Notes: generated from the letters alone by a model not told the origin. A DNA stretch of 12,756 bases from Desulfurivibrio sp044068515 (GCF_044068515.1 NZ_JBIPKI010000056.1:1-12756); one strand, 5' to 3'. Shown: positions 1-6,617, counted from the first letter of the stretch. Numbers and translations: made by a program.

Positions 1-64
1 TTACTAAAAAAGCGAAAAATATTTTACGTTATCGTTTGCTACGGCCAACCTCGGGTTGTCGGGC
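1..64. other. 3' flank of the regulator gene, weak hairpin
   Basis: AT-rich tail downstream of the minus-strand regulator. Reading in the gene's direction, a small hairpin (CAACC/GGTTG, bases 46-58, loop of 3) lies just after the stop. T-rich stretches follow only about 25 nt later, so it is a poor match to an intrinsic terminator. No gene is seen here. Confidence 0.3.
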
Positions 65-1426
65 TTAGGGCCGCTTGCCGATCTTCTCCCGCAGGGTCTT
101 GCGGTCGATGCCGAGGATGGCCGCCGCCCGGGTCTTGTTGCCGCCCACGCTGGCCAACACCTCGCGAATATACTCGGCTTCGCATTCCGCCAGGCTGCGG
201 TCAAGCCGCCTGGGTACACTGAGTGCGGACCGCATTGCCGCCGGAAGGTCTGCCGGGCCGATTTGCTCCCCTTCGACCATGAGTACCAGTTTCTGCACGA
301 GGTTCTCAAGTTCGCGCACATTTCCGGGCCAATGGTACCCTGTCAGCCGTTTCAGTGCCTCAACGCTGAACAAGGGTGCCGGCCGTCTGAGCTCACGGGA
401 GTATTTCGCGCGAAAATGGTTGACCAGTAGCAGCAGGTCATCGCCTCGCTCACACAGGGGCGGTAGGGGGATGTCGATGACATTGATACGAAAGTAGAGG
501 TCTTCGCGGAATAATCCCCGGGCAATGAGCTGTGGCAGATCCTTATTGGTAGCACAGATCAGCCGGGTGTCGACCCTCACTGGCCGGCTGGAGCCCACTT
601 TGTAGATGGTCTTTTCCTGGATGGCGCGGAGCAACTTTGCCTGCATGGCCAGGCTGGCATCTCCGATCTCGTCAAGAAACAGGGTGCCGCCGCCGGCCAT
701 TTCAAAGAAGCCGCGCCGAGAAACGGCCGCGCCGGTGAAGGCCCCCTTGATATAGCCGAACAGCTCGCTTTCGATGAGGTTTTCTGGAATTGCGGTGCAG
801 TTGACCGACACGAAAGGCGCGGCCCTGCGCGCGCCGGCGTAGTGGATGGCGCGGGCGACCAGTTCCTTGCCGGTGCCGCTTTCTCCGGAAATAAGCACCG
901 TGGCCGCTGTGGCGCCGGCCCGGTCGATCAGCCGGAACACCCGCTGCATGACCTCCGAGGCGCCAACAATGCCGTGGGCGCCATCTACCGCCGCCGGTCC
1001 GTGGGCCAACCGCCGGCGGGCTAGCTTGTTGACTACGGCGTACACCGCCTCGACCAATTCCCGCTCGGTAAAGGGCTTGGCCAGGTAGTGTTCGGCCCCG
1101 GTCTTCACCGCCTCCACCGCGCCAGCGATGGACGGGTAGCCGGTGATCATAATGATCTCGACGTCCTCCAGGTTATCGCGCACATGGCGGATCAGCTCCA
1201 GGCCGCTGGCCCGGGGCATGCGCAGATCGGTAATAATCACGTCAAAGGCGGATACGGCCAGAATCCGCAGCGCCTCCTCGACGCCGGCGCAGGTCTCCAC
1301 CAAGTAGCCCTGGTCCTTCAGGTTGGTCTGGATCACCTCGCGCACGTCCTCGGCGTCGTCGACCACGAGGATTCGGTAGCTGCCCGCAACCGCAGCATCG
1401 CTGGTCTCTCTTTCACTTTCCCACAT
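65..1426 (-). CDS. Sigma-54-dependent response regulator, NtrC family
   Basis: Cytosolic DNA-binding activator of sigma-54 RNA polymerase, 453 aa. Domains in order: receiver (about 17-133) with acidic pair D23-D24, phosphoacceptor D67, T95 and K117; AAA+ domain (about 152-380) with Walker A GESGTGKE (181-188), the sigma-54-contacting loop GAFTGA (228-233), Walker B FLDEIG (250-255) and a C-terminal WPGNVREL segment (366-373); Fis-type helix-turn-helix at the end (about 425-450, GGNKTRAAAILGIDRKTLR). All key residues are present, so it should be fully active. The start is the ATG at 1426, 3 nt after a strong GAGGAGGAG ribosome site. A TTG at 1516 that overlaps the stop codon of the kinase gene would add 30 residues without receiver homology. 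It is the second gene of a kinase-regulator operon. The likely target is the sigma-54 promoter at 2864-2879, facing the femX-like gene (inference). Confidence 0.95.
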   Translation of the reverse strand: MWESERETSDAAVAGSYRILVVDDAEDVREVIQTNLKDQGYLVETCAGVEEALRILAVSAFDVIITDLRMPRASGLELIRHVRDNLEDVEIIMITGYPSIAGAVEAVKTGAEHYLAKPFTERELVEAVYAVVNKLARRRLAHGPAAVDGAHGIVGASEVMQRVFRLIDRAGATAATVLISGESGTGKELVARAIHYAGARRAAPFVSVNCTAIPENLIESELFGYIKGAFTGAAVSRRGFFEMAGGGTLFLDEIGDASLAMQAKLLRAIQEKTIYKVGSSRPVRVDTRLICATNKDLPQLIARGLFREDLYFRINVIDIPLPPLCERGDDLLLLVNHFRAKYSRELRRPAPLFSVEALKRLTGYHWPGNVRELENLVQKLVLMVEGEQIGPADLPAAMRSALSVPRRLDRSLAECEAEYIREVLASVGGNKTRAAAILGIDRKTLREKIGKRP

Positions 1427-1512
1427 AGACTCCTCCTCAACCCCAGTTGTCGAGACAAAGCCACCGATACGGTCTTGCCTGATCCGGTTGCGTTGTCCGC
1501 TCTGACTACGGC

Positions 1513-2637
1513 TCAAGATACATCATTGGTGCAGACCGGAAAGGTGATGGTGCAGGTCGTGCCCCGGCCCGGGCTACTCTGCACGTCAATGCTGCCGCCA
1601 TGGCCGGTGACGATACCGTGCACCACCGACAGCCCCAAGCCGGTGCCGTGGTCCACGTCCTTGGTGGTGAAGAACGGCAGAAAGATCTGCTCCAGGGTAG
1701 CCGCATCCATGCCGATGCCGGTGTCCGCGACGATCATCCGCACCTCACCCCCGCCACCCTCGGTGCGTAGGGTGAGTGTGCCGCCGTCAGCCATGGCGTG
1801 AATGGCGTTGATCACCAGGTTGACGAGCACCTGGGTGATCTGCGCGCTGTCCGCCTCAACTGGCGGCAGGTCCGGAGATAATTCGGTCACGAAGCGGATT
1901 GATGTCCGAGTAAAGCGCGGCTCGATGAACGACAGTCCCTCCGTCAGTAAATGGTTCAGATCTACCCGGCGGGTGCGGGGCACCCCGGGGCTGCTGAACA
2001 GCATCATCTTACGGATGATTTCCCGGGCGTGCAGGCAGGAGTGGATGATCCTGTCCAGATAGCGGCTCGCCTGTTCGGGTGATTCGATCTTTTTTGCCGC
2101 CAGTTGCGCGAACCCGAGGATGGCGGCCAGCGGCTCGTTCAGTTCGTGGGCCACCCCGGCGGTCAGCTGACCCACCTTGGCGAGACGGTCGGCATGGCGC
2201 AACTGGCTCTCCAGTTGGGCGCGATGCTCGTTGGCCAGGCGGTTACCGATCATCAAGCTCACCTGGCCGGCGATGGCCTGAAGCAATTTTCGTTCTTCGG
2301 GAAAGAAGGGGTCGCCGATAGCGGCACCTTCCCGCCACCGGAAGAAGACCTCGATGACGCCGCGGGACCGTTCCTGCATGCGCAGGTCCGCGCGCAGCAT
2401 ATGGGGTGAGTCGGCGAAACCCTCGCTCTGAAACACCTGCCCGTCCACAACGATGCGGGCGCACACCCGATCTGGGTGGTGGAAGGCCGAGGGCAGCATG
2501 GCGACGATGGCCTGCAGCACCTCAGCAAAGGAGGTTTCACTGTGGGCGACGATCTTGGCGATCTCGTAGAGGCAGGAGAGCTCCTTGTTGCGCTCGATCA
2601 GTTTAGCCCGTTCCTCGAGAAAGGCCTGTGCCTGCAT
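1513..2637 (-). CDS. Soluble GAF-type sensor histidine kinase
   Basis: Sensor kinase of 374 aa that should autophosphorylate and pass phosphate to the regulator encoded directly downstream. Domains: N-terminal signalling helix rich in charged residues (1-30), a GAF-like sensory region (about 28-135), HisKA helix with H-box AHELNEPL and phosphoacceptor H164, then an HATPase_c domain with N box around N273/N277, G1 DTGIGM (305-310), F box FLPFFTTK (319-326) and G2 GTGLGL (331-336). It has no signal peptide or membrane helix, so it senses something in the cytoplasm; the ligand is not evident. The start is the ATG at 2637, preceded by GGAGG with a 9-nt spacer. The frame stays open upstream to 2841, but that stretch is basic, low in family character and lies in the regulatory region. 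The gene is divergent from the FemX-like gene. Confidence 0.92.
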   Translation of the reverse strand: MQAQAFLEERAKLIERNKELSCLYEIAKIVAHSETSFAEVLQAIVAMLPSAFHHPDRVCARIVVDGQVFQSEGFADSPHMLRADLRMQERSRGVIEVFFRWREGAAIGDPFFPEERKLLQAIAGQVSLMIGNRLANEHRAQLESQLRHADRLAKVGQLTAGVAHELNEPLAAILGFAQLAAKKIESPEQASRYLDRIIHSCLHAREIIRKMMLFSSPGVPRTRRVDLNHLLTEGLSFIEPRFTRTSIRFVTELSPDLPPVEADSAQITQVLVNLVINAIHAMADGGTLTLRTEGGGGEVRMIVADTGIGMDAATLEQIFLPFFTTKDVDHGTGLGLSVVHGIVTGHGGSIDVQSSPGRGTTCTITFPVCTNDVS

Positions 2638-2676
2638 GGCACCGTTCCTCCATTTATATGCGAGTAGACGGATGGC

Positions 2677-2807
2677 TTCGGAGTGGGGAGAAACCGGCCG
2701 TCGGGGGAAAACGCCCCGCTTTTTTGCCTGCCCCTTCGCCCGGCAAATGGCCTGATCAGCGGTCGGCGTGCGGCTGGCCGCCGGGCCTAATCCCGCGTCG
2801 GAGTGCG
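2677..2807. promoter_or_regulatory. Candidate activator-binding repeats (UAS)
   Basis: Three related 11-mers in the same orientation: TTCGGAGTGGG (2677-2687), GTCGGCGTGCG (2762-2772) and GTCGGAGTGCG (2797-2807). The last two differ at one position and lie about 83-128 bp upstream of the predicted sigma-54 start near 2890, where enhancer sites for NtrC-type activators usually lie. The copies are 35 bp apart, not a whole number of helical turns. The link to the neighbouring regulator is inference, and GC-rich DNA gives chance repeats. Confidence 0.3.
2702..2725 (+). terminator. Possible weak intrinsic terminator, plus strand
   Basis: CGGGG (2702-2706) pairs with CCCCG (2714-2718) around a 7-nt loop, followed by C and six T. 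The stem is only 5 bp. No plus-strand gene lies upstream, so if real it could only stop antisense transcripts coming out of the kinase gene. Confidence 0.3.
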
Positions 2808-2863
2808 TCTCGCGGCGAGGGAGCTTTTGGGCCCGGTGCACAGCGGCCGCCGCTCAGGCTGTC

Positions 2864-2879
2864 CGGCACGGAATTTGCT
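2864..2879 (+). promoter_or_regulatory. Sigma-54 (-24/-12) promoter of the femX-like gene
   Basis: CGGCACG-GAAT-TTGCT matches the sigma-54 consensus TGGCACG-N4-TTGCW at every defined position except the first base. GG (2865-2866) and GC (2877-2878) are separated by exactly 10 bp, the invariant spacing. The predicted transcription start is around 2889-2890, leading right. It lies upstream of the FemX-like gene and beside a gene for a GAFTGA-containing sigma-54 activator, which makes it functionally plausible. Confidence 0.82.
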
Positions 2880-2898
2880 AAAAAGCATGTGCAGGTCA

Positions 2899-2933
2899 TG
2901 CCGGCCCCTTTTGGGGGGTCGGCACTTTTTTTT
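2899..2933 (+). terminator. Strong intrinsic terminator inside the sigma-54 leader
   Basis: A 10-bp GC-rich stem with one G-U pair (TGCCGGCCCC at 2899-2908 with GGGGTCGGCA at 2915-2924), a 6-nt loop, then C and eight T (2926-2933). It is a textbook rho-independent terminator for plus-strand RNA. It begins about 10 nt after the predicted sigma-54 start and ends about 63 nt before the start codon of the FemX-like gene. No plus-strand gene lies upstream for it to end, so it acts either as an attenuator or as the 3' end of a very short RNA (inference). Confidence 0.8.
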
Positions 2934-2938
2934 GTCCC

Positions 2939-2974
2939 GTCAGCATAACTGACAACCTGTGTCCGCACCACAGG
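2939..2974 (+). other. Two further leader hairpins before the femX-like gene
   Basis: GTCAG/CTGAC (2939-2943 with 2949-2953, loop CATAA) and CCTGTG/CACAGG (2956-2961 with 2969-2974, 7-nt loop) follow the terminator almost directly and end 8 nt before the ribosome site AAGGAG (2983-2988). Together with the terminator they make most of the roughly 107-nt leader structured. They may also be DNA operators. Each stem is short and could be chance. Confidence 0.4.
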
Positions 2975-2996
2975 CAACACCCAAGGAGAAAACGCT

Positions 2997-4079
2997 GTGC
3001 ACCTGACTCTCACGCCGAAACAGCCCCGTGAACTGTATCAGACCGGTATCCTCTTTCAAAGCAGGTATTGGGGGGAGGTGAAATCTCGCCAAGGCTGGAA
3101 GACCTACGCCTTCGAGATCGACGACTCACCGCTGGCCCGCGACATGCTTTTGATCGTCAAGCCATTCGGCCCAAATACCGTGGCTGCCTATGTCCCCCAA
3201 GGGCCGGAGTTCGCGCCGCCGCAGGATGAGTATGGCCCCTTTCTGGAAGCATTGTCCGAATCGGTGGTCGACCAGATCGACGGCGACCTAACTTTCATCC
3301 GTTACGACCTGCCGTGGGAATCCCCTTACGCCGGCGAGAGGCCCCAGCAGAACTGGTACGATTTACCCTCTTCCCGGGTCAGGGAAATGCGCATGAATTT
3401 CGGCACCCGGCGCTGGAACCTGCGCAAGGCTCCGCTGGACGTGACCGTGGCTAATTCCTGCGTGATTGACCTGGACAGCGCCGAAGAGCAACTGCTCGCT
3501 CGCATGAAAGCGAAGACGCGATATAACATCCGCCTGGCGGAACGGAAGGGAGTGGGCGTGGAAATCGCCCCGGTGGAACAGTTGCCCGTCTTTTATCGGC
3601 TCTACGGCCAGACCGCCAAGCGCAACGGATTCATGATGAGCGAGTACCACTACTTTACCGCTCTGTTCGACGCCGAACGGGACCTGCTGACCGATCCGGA
3701 GGTATTGCTACTGTTGGCCAGCTACAAGGGCGATCCCCTGGCCGGGGCGATCCTCGTCCTTTCCGAACAGAGGGCGCTCTTTCTCCATGGTGCCTCAGCC
3801 AACCATAGCCGGGATCTGATGGCCTCTTATGCTCTACATTGGCAGGCGATGTGCTACGCCCGCTCCCGGGGTTGCCACACCTACGATATGGGGGCAATCT
3901 CGCCCGGCAATGATCCGGACCACTTCTTCCACGGCATGTACCGGTTTAAGATCGGATTCGGCGGCCGGATCGTCCACAATACCGGCTCCTGGGACTACCC
4001 GGTGCGCCTCGACCGCTACCAGGAGTTCCGCAACTGGGAGACGGTGCTGGCGCAGGGCGAGCAAGCCTTTACTTCCTGA
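2997..4079 (+). CDS. FemA/FemB/FemX-family peptidoglycan bridge ligase
   Basis: Cytosolic enzyme of the FemABX family (360 aa, usual length for a FemX-type member without the helical arm of staphylococcal FemA). The family transfers an amino acid from aminoacyl-tRNA to the stem peptide of lipid II or of UDP-MurNAc-pentapeptide. Visible family signatures: MKAKTRYNIRLAERKGV (170-186), the region around 274-285 (LMASYALHWQAM) with Y287, and the C-terminal YRFKIGFGG (315-323), all in a two-lobed GNAT-like fold. The start is GTG at 2997, 8 nt after AAGGAG. It is expressed from its own leader, behind a sigma-54 promoter, divergent from the kinase and regulator. Most Gram-negative bacteria have no interpeptide bridge, so the substrate is open: bridge formation, alanylation or glycylation of precursor, or transfer to another acceptor. 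The family call is firm; the donor amino acid cannot be read from sequence. Confidence 0.85.
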   Translation: MHLTLTPKQPRELYQTGILFQSRYWGEVKSRQGWKTYAFEIDDSPLARDMLLIVKPFGPNTVAAYVPQGPEFAPPQDEYGPFLEALSESVVDQIDGDLTFIRYDLPWESPYAGERPQQNWYDLPSSRVREMRMNFGTRRWNLRKAPLDVTVANSCVIDLDSAEEQLLARMKAKTRYNIRLAERKGVGVEIAPVEQLPVFYRLYGQTAKRNGFMMSEYHYFTALFDAERDLLTDPEVLLLLASYKGDPLAGAILVLSEQRALFLHGASANHSRDLMASYALHWQAMCYARSRGCHTYDMGAISPGNDPDHFFHGMYRFKIGFGGRIVHNTGSWDYPVRLDRYQEFRNWETVLAQGEQAFTS

Positions 4080-4149
4080 ATTAAACAGGTGCCCCGACGT
4101 CTTACCTGTATTCTCAGCCAGCTTTCCCGCCGGAAGCGTGGTAAAGCAG

Positions 4150-4175
4150 TGCCGGCCCGGCCACTTCGGCATTTT
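4150..4175 (+). terminator. Weak terminator-like hairpin after the femX-like gene
   Basis: TGCCG (4150-4154) pairs with CGGCA (4167-4171) over a 12-nt loop and is followed by four T. It lies 71 nt after the femX-like stop codon and could end that transcript. The short stem and T run make it uncertain. Confidence 0.3.
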
Positions 4176-4208
4176 CGGCTCAATTGAGAGTTGAGTAAGA
4201 GGGGAGCC

Positions 4209-4500
4209 ATGAAAATATACTTCTGATCGACTGGATCGCCAGACCATGCTGCTTGCCTTGGGCAGCGCCACCTGCGCCATTGCGGTCAAAAGCATTATGA
4301 TGGGGCAGGGGCGTCTTCGCCGCCGGACTGACCGGGGCAGCCCTGGTGGCGCATTGCCTCCACCCGACCATTCCGCTCCGAACGCTGGCTGGATTTGCCA
4401 AGGATCACGCCGCCCGGAAGGGCCTGGGTGTAACCAAGCTGCATGGCCGGGGCGGTTACTATGGTGTTGACCGGACGGTCCTTTTTTCGATGGTTCGCCG
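4209..4500 (+). pseudogene. Possible frameshifted small membrane-protein gene
   Basis: The 432-bp gap 4080-4511 holds no intact gene. After AGAGGGGAG there is an ATG at 4209 that reads only five codons, but the next frame continues YTSDRLDRQTMLLALGSAT and a hydrophobic stretch to about 4300. A third frame then reads GVFAAGLTGAALVAHCLH and on to about 4445, and the original frame shows another hydrophobic stretch (SFFRWFAAVPALIAGGAGLL) from about 4473 to 4532, overlapping the end of darP. Each switch is in the same direction (one extra base) and falls at or near a homopolymer run: AAAA at 4212, G runs near 4302-4311, and a G run near 4449. This fits either a decayed gene or sequencing or assembly errors in a live one. 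I do not recognise the family. Confidence 0.3.
4469..4487 (+). terminator. Short-stem terminator candidate
   Basis: GACC (4469-4472) pairs with GGTC (4477-4480) around GGAC, then C and six T (4482-4487). The T run is good but the stem is only 4 bp. The position, between the rightward femX region and the convergent darP gene, would suit a terminator. Confidence 0.3.
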
Positions 4501-4504
4501 CCGT

Positions 4505-4523
4505 GCCGGCTTTAATCGCCGGC
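4505..4523. other. GC-rich hairpin over the darP stop codon
   Basis: A perfect 6-bp inverted repeat GCCGGC (4505-4510 and 4518-4523) with a 7-nt loop that contains the stop codon of darP. No T run follows on either strand, so it is not a classical terminator. It may protect the mRNA 3' end. Confidence 0.35.
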
Positions 4524-5102
4524 GGGGCCGGCTTGCTTCGCTGCATCTGGCGGGACAAGATCTTGATACTCTTTCCGCTCCCTGGCACTTTTCAGTTGGC
4601 GGAAAATTTCACGACTGTGGGCGATTTTACGGGTGCGGGCGAAGCGGCTGGCCAAAACCCGGATATTTTCGAGATCCAAGGTGGGGAAGAGGAGGGCGAC
4701 CTGTTCCAGGCTTGGGCTGGGCCAGTCAGCGGGAAGGGGAAGATCCTGGGCGCGGGCCTCTTCCAGGGCGGAGATGGCGTCGGTGATGATGGCCTGGCGC
4801 AGGTTTTCCAGTTCATGGAACTGGTCCTTCTCTCTGATTCTTGATCCCTTGCGTTGAGCCAGGTAAGCGCTCAGGTCGTGATACATCTGTTCATGCTCGC
4901 GCAGTTCCTTGGCAATGAACTTGATCTGGCGCTTGCGGGCGCCGGCCTGGAGCTTCAGAAGGGCCAGGATTTCCTGTTTGAGAAAATCATCCACCGGCAG
5001 TTTTCTAATTTCGGTCGGGGAAAGATCGGCGAGTTCTCCGGCCAGTTTTTCCACCCGCACAGCTTGCCGCTTTTTTTCCGATCTGCTGATATCCATCTGC
5101 AT
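4512..5102 (-). CDS. darP: DarP / YjgA (DUF615) ribosome-associated protein
   Basis: Member of the DUF615 family (196 aa here; the E. coli protein is about 183 aa), which binds the 50S subunit and helps late large-subunit assembly. Visible family features: N-terminal SRSEKKRQAV (6-15), the central ARKRQIKFIAKELR (55-68), a run of charged helices, and the C-terminal region ASRFARTRKIAHSREIFRQL (151-170). The frame is open upstream to 5264, but homology begins at the RSEKK segment, so I chose ATG 5102; ATG 5096 is two codons further in. AAGGA lies upstream of the ATG at an unusually long distance (about 13 nt). It stands alone on the minus strand, convergent with the femX region and divergent from kdnB. 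Confidence 0.87.
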   Translation of the reverse strand: MQMDISRSEKKRQAVRVEKLAGELADLSPTEIRKLPVDDFLKQEILALLKLQAGARKRQIKFIAKELREHEQMYHDLSAYLAQRKGSRIREKDQFHELENLRQAIITDAISALEEARAQDLPLPADWPSPSLEQVALLFPTLDLENIRVLASRFARTRKIAHSREIFRQLKSARERKEYQDLVPPDAAKQAGPAGD

Positions 5103-5368
5103 CTTTTGCGTGTATTCCTTGATAAGCTGCGGTAGAATTGCCGTTTTTAGGCAGACAGCCAGGGGTTGGCCTGGCCACAAGACTAACAGCCGGTCCGGCT
5201 TTTGCAAATCAAAAAAGGTAAACCGGTGGCCGGGCAGGTCGCCGCCAGGCTCCTTCGATGACATCCGGTAAGAGAGGGAGAAATTCCCAGGCCGGATTTT
5301 GGCGCCGCTTGATCTGCAAGGCCGGGACGCTCCCGATTAATAAAAGTTAACAACCAAAGGATAATATT
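5103..5368. other. Divergent darP-kdnB intergenic region
   Basis: The region is 266 bp. It contains a hairpin GCCAGG/CCTGGC (5158-5163 with 5170-5175, 6-nt loop) that would lie in the darP leader, and a sigma-54-like element at 5191-5206. It also holds a possible 30-codon open frame at 5258-5350 without a convincing ribosome site. The kdnB ribosome site AAAGG lies at 5356-5360. I see no clear sigma-70 promoter. Confidence 0.45.
5191..5206 (+). promoter_or_regulatory. Candidate sigma-54 promoter upstream of kdnB
   Basis: CGGTCCG-GCTT-TTGCA has the invariant GG (5192-5193) and GC (5204-5205) with 10 bp between them and a perfect TTGCA, but three mismatches in the -24 half. The predicted start is near 5217, about 150 nt before kdnB. 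It is weaker than the element at 2864 and could be chance in GC-rich DNA. Confidence 0.35.
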
Positions 5369-6541
5369 ATGAACGGACAAGCCTTCACCGTAACCCAGCC
5401 GACCCGGATTCGTTTCGGGTTCAATACCGTAAATGACCTGGCCGCCCTGGTCCGCGAACTGGGGGGAAGCCGGGTGTTTCTGGTTATTGATCCCGGGGTG
5501 GTGGCCGCCGGGCTGCTGGAGCCGGTCAGCGCTTCCCTGGCTGCCGATAAGATTCCCTTCACCGTTTATGACCGGGTAGACCCGGAACCCGGCCTTAAGC
5601 TGGCCGACAACGGAGCCAAGCTGGCCAGGAAAGGGAAGTGCGACTGCGTGGTCGGAGTCGGCGGCGGTTCAGCCATGGATATCGCCAAGGCGGTGAGTAT
5701 CCTGCTGACCAATGGCGGTAAGGCCGAGGACTATATCGGCTTAGGTAAAATCGCCAAGAATGGAGTACCCAAGATCATGATCCCCACCACCGCCGGGACC
5801 GGGGCGGAGGTTACCTTTACCGCCGTTTTCATCAACGAAAAAACCGGCTCCAAGGCGGGGATGAACGGAGACCCCCTCTATCCCGATGCCGCCATCCTCG
5901 ACCCGGCCCTCACCCTGAGCATTCCGCCCCATGTCACCGCCACCACCGGCATCGATGCCCTGACTCACGCCCTGGAGGCTTATGTTTCCACCCAGGCCCA
6001 TACCATCTCCGATATGTACGCCTTGGAGGCCATCGACCTGATCGCCTCCAACCTGGGCAAAGCTTATGCCAACGGAGGCAATATCGAAGCCCGTTCCGCC
6101 ATGCTGCTCGGCAGCCTGCTGGCGGGCAAGGCCTTGGCCACCGCCGGAGTCGGCCTGGTGCACGCCATGGCTTATCCCCTGGGCGGGATGCACAAGATCC
6201 CCCACGGACTGGCCAACGCCGTCCTGCTGCCCTATGTAATGGCCTATAATCTGATCGGGGCGCCGGAGCGATTCAGTACCCTGGCGGAAATGTTCGGTGT
6301 CGACGTGAGCGGCATGACCTTGCGGGAGGCGGCCGAAGCAGCGGTGGAGGCGGTCTGGCGTCTCAACGACGACGTGGGAATCCCCAAGAACCTGCAGGAG
6401 TTGGGAATACCCCGGGAAGACATCCCCGAAATGGCCAAAATCGCCTTGACGGTGGCCCGTCCGGTGGCCAACAATCCGCGCCGGCCGAGCCGCGAAGAGG
6501 TGGAGGCGATTTACGAGGAAGCGATGAACGGTTGGGAATAA
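5369..6541 (+). CDS. kdnB: Iron-type alcohol dehydrogenase, probable Kdo 8-oxidase KdnB
   Basis: Group III (metal-dependent) alcohol dehydrogenase family, 390 aa, cytosolic. N-terminal dinucleotide-binding half with VGVGGGSAMDIAKA (95-108) and IPTTAGTGAE (138-147); helical C-terminal half carrying the predicted metal ligands D196, H200, H265 and H279. The usual second histidine of the VHAMAH-type motif is tyrosine here (Y269). The start is ATG 5369, about 8 nt after AAAGG. By itself the family covers many alcohols. The specific call rests on the next gene, a KdnA-type aminotransferase, and on kdsB nearby: in Shewanella, KdnB oxidises C8 of Kdo and KdnA then aminates it, giving Kdo8N. The 76-bp gap to kdnA suggests co-transcription. 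Confidence 0.78.
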   Translation: MNGQAFTVTQPTRIRFGFNTVNDLAALVRELGGSRVFLVIDPGVVAAGLLEPVSASLAADKIPFTVYDRVDPEPGLKLADNGAKLARKGKCDCVVGVGGGSAMDIAKAVSILLTNGGKAEDYIGLGKIAKNGVPKIMIPTTAGTGAEVTFTAVFINEKTGSKAGMNGDPLYPDAAILDPALTLSIPPHVTATTGIDALTHALEAYVSTQAHTISDMYALEAIDLIASNLGKAYANGGNIEARSAMLLGSLLAGKALATAGVGLVHAMAYPLGGMHKIPHGLANAVLLPYVMAYNLIGAPERFSTLAEMFGVDVSGMTLREAAEAAVEAVWRLNDDVGIPKNLQELGIPREDIPEMAKIALTVARPVANNPRRPSREEVEAIYEEAMNGWE

Positions 6542-6617
6542 CAGCAAGTTCAAGCCAATAAGGGGCAGGGGTTGCCGTTACCGGCTTCGGGATGATTACT
6601 CAGCAAGTGGAGGACAT

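Noticed and set aside
1427..1516. TTG start for the regulator overlapping the kinase stop codon
   Set aside because: Translational coupling is possible, but the ATG at 1426 with GAGGAGGAG 3 nt upstream fits the receiver-domain start far better.
1088..1801. Plus-strand open frame (237 codons) across the kinase-regulator junction
   Set aside because: Spans the junction of two strong minus-strand genes in antisense and has no domain signature.
2638..2841. Upstream 68-codon extension of the histidine kinase
   Set aside because: No ribosome site, basic non-domain sequence, and it would run through the divergent regulatory region. ATG 2637 has a good GGAGG.
5258..5350. 30-codon open frame just before kdnB as a leader peptide
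   Set aside because: No convincing ribosome site, no run of a single regulatory amino acid and no attenuator hairpin after it.
5741..6553. Minus-strand open frame (270 codons) opposite kdnB
   Set aside because: Gly/His/Gln-rich antisense product without motifs; kdnB is intact on the other strand.
6563..6580. Sigma-54-like GG-N10-GC in the kdnB-kdnA gap
   Set aside because: Only the GG/GC spacing and TTGC agree, the rest of the -24 half does not, and the gap looks intra-operonic.
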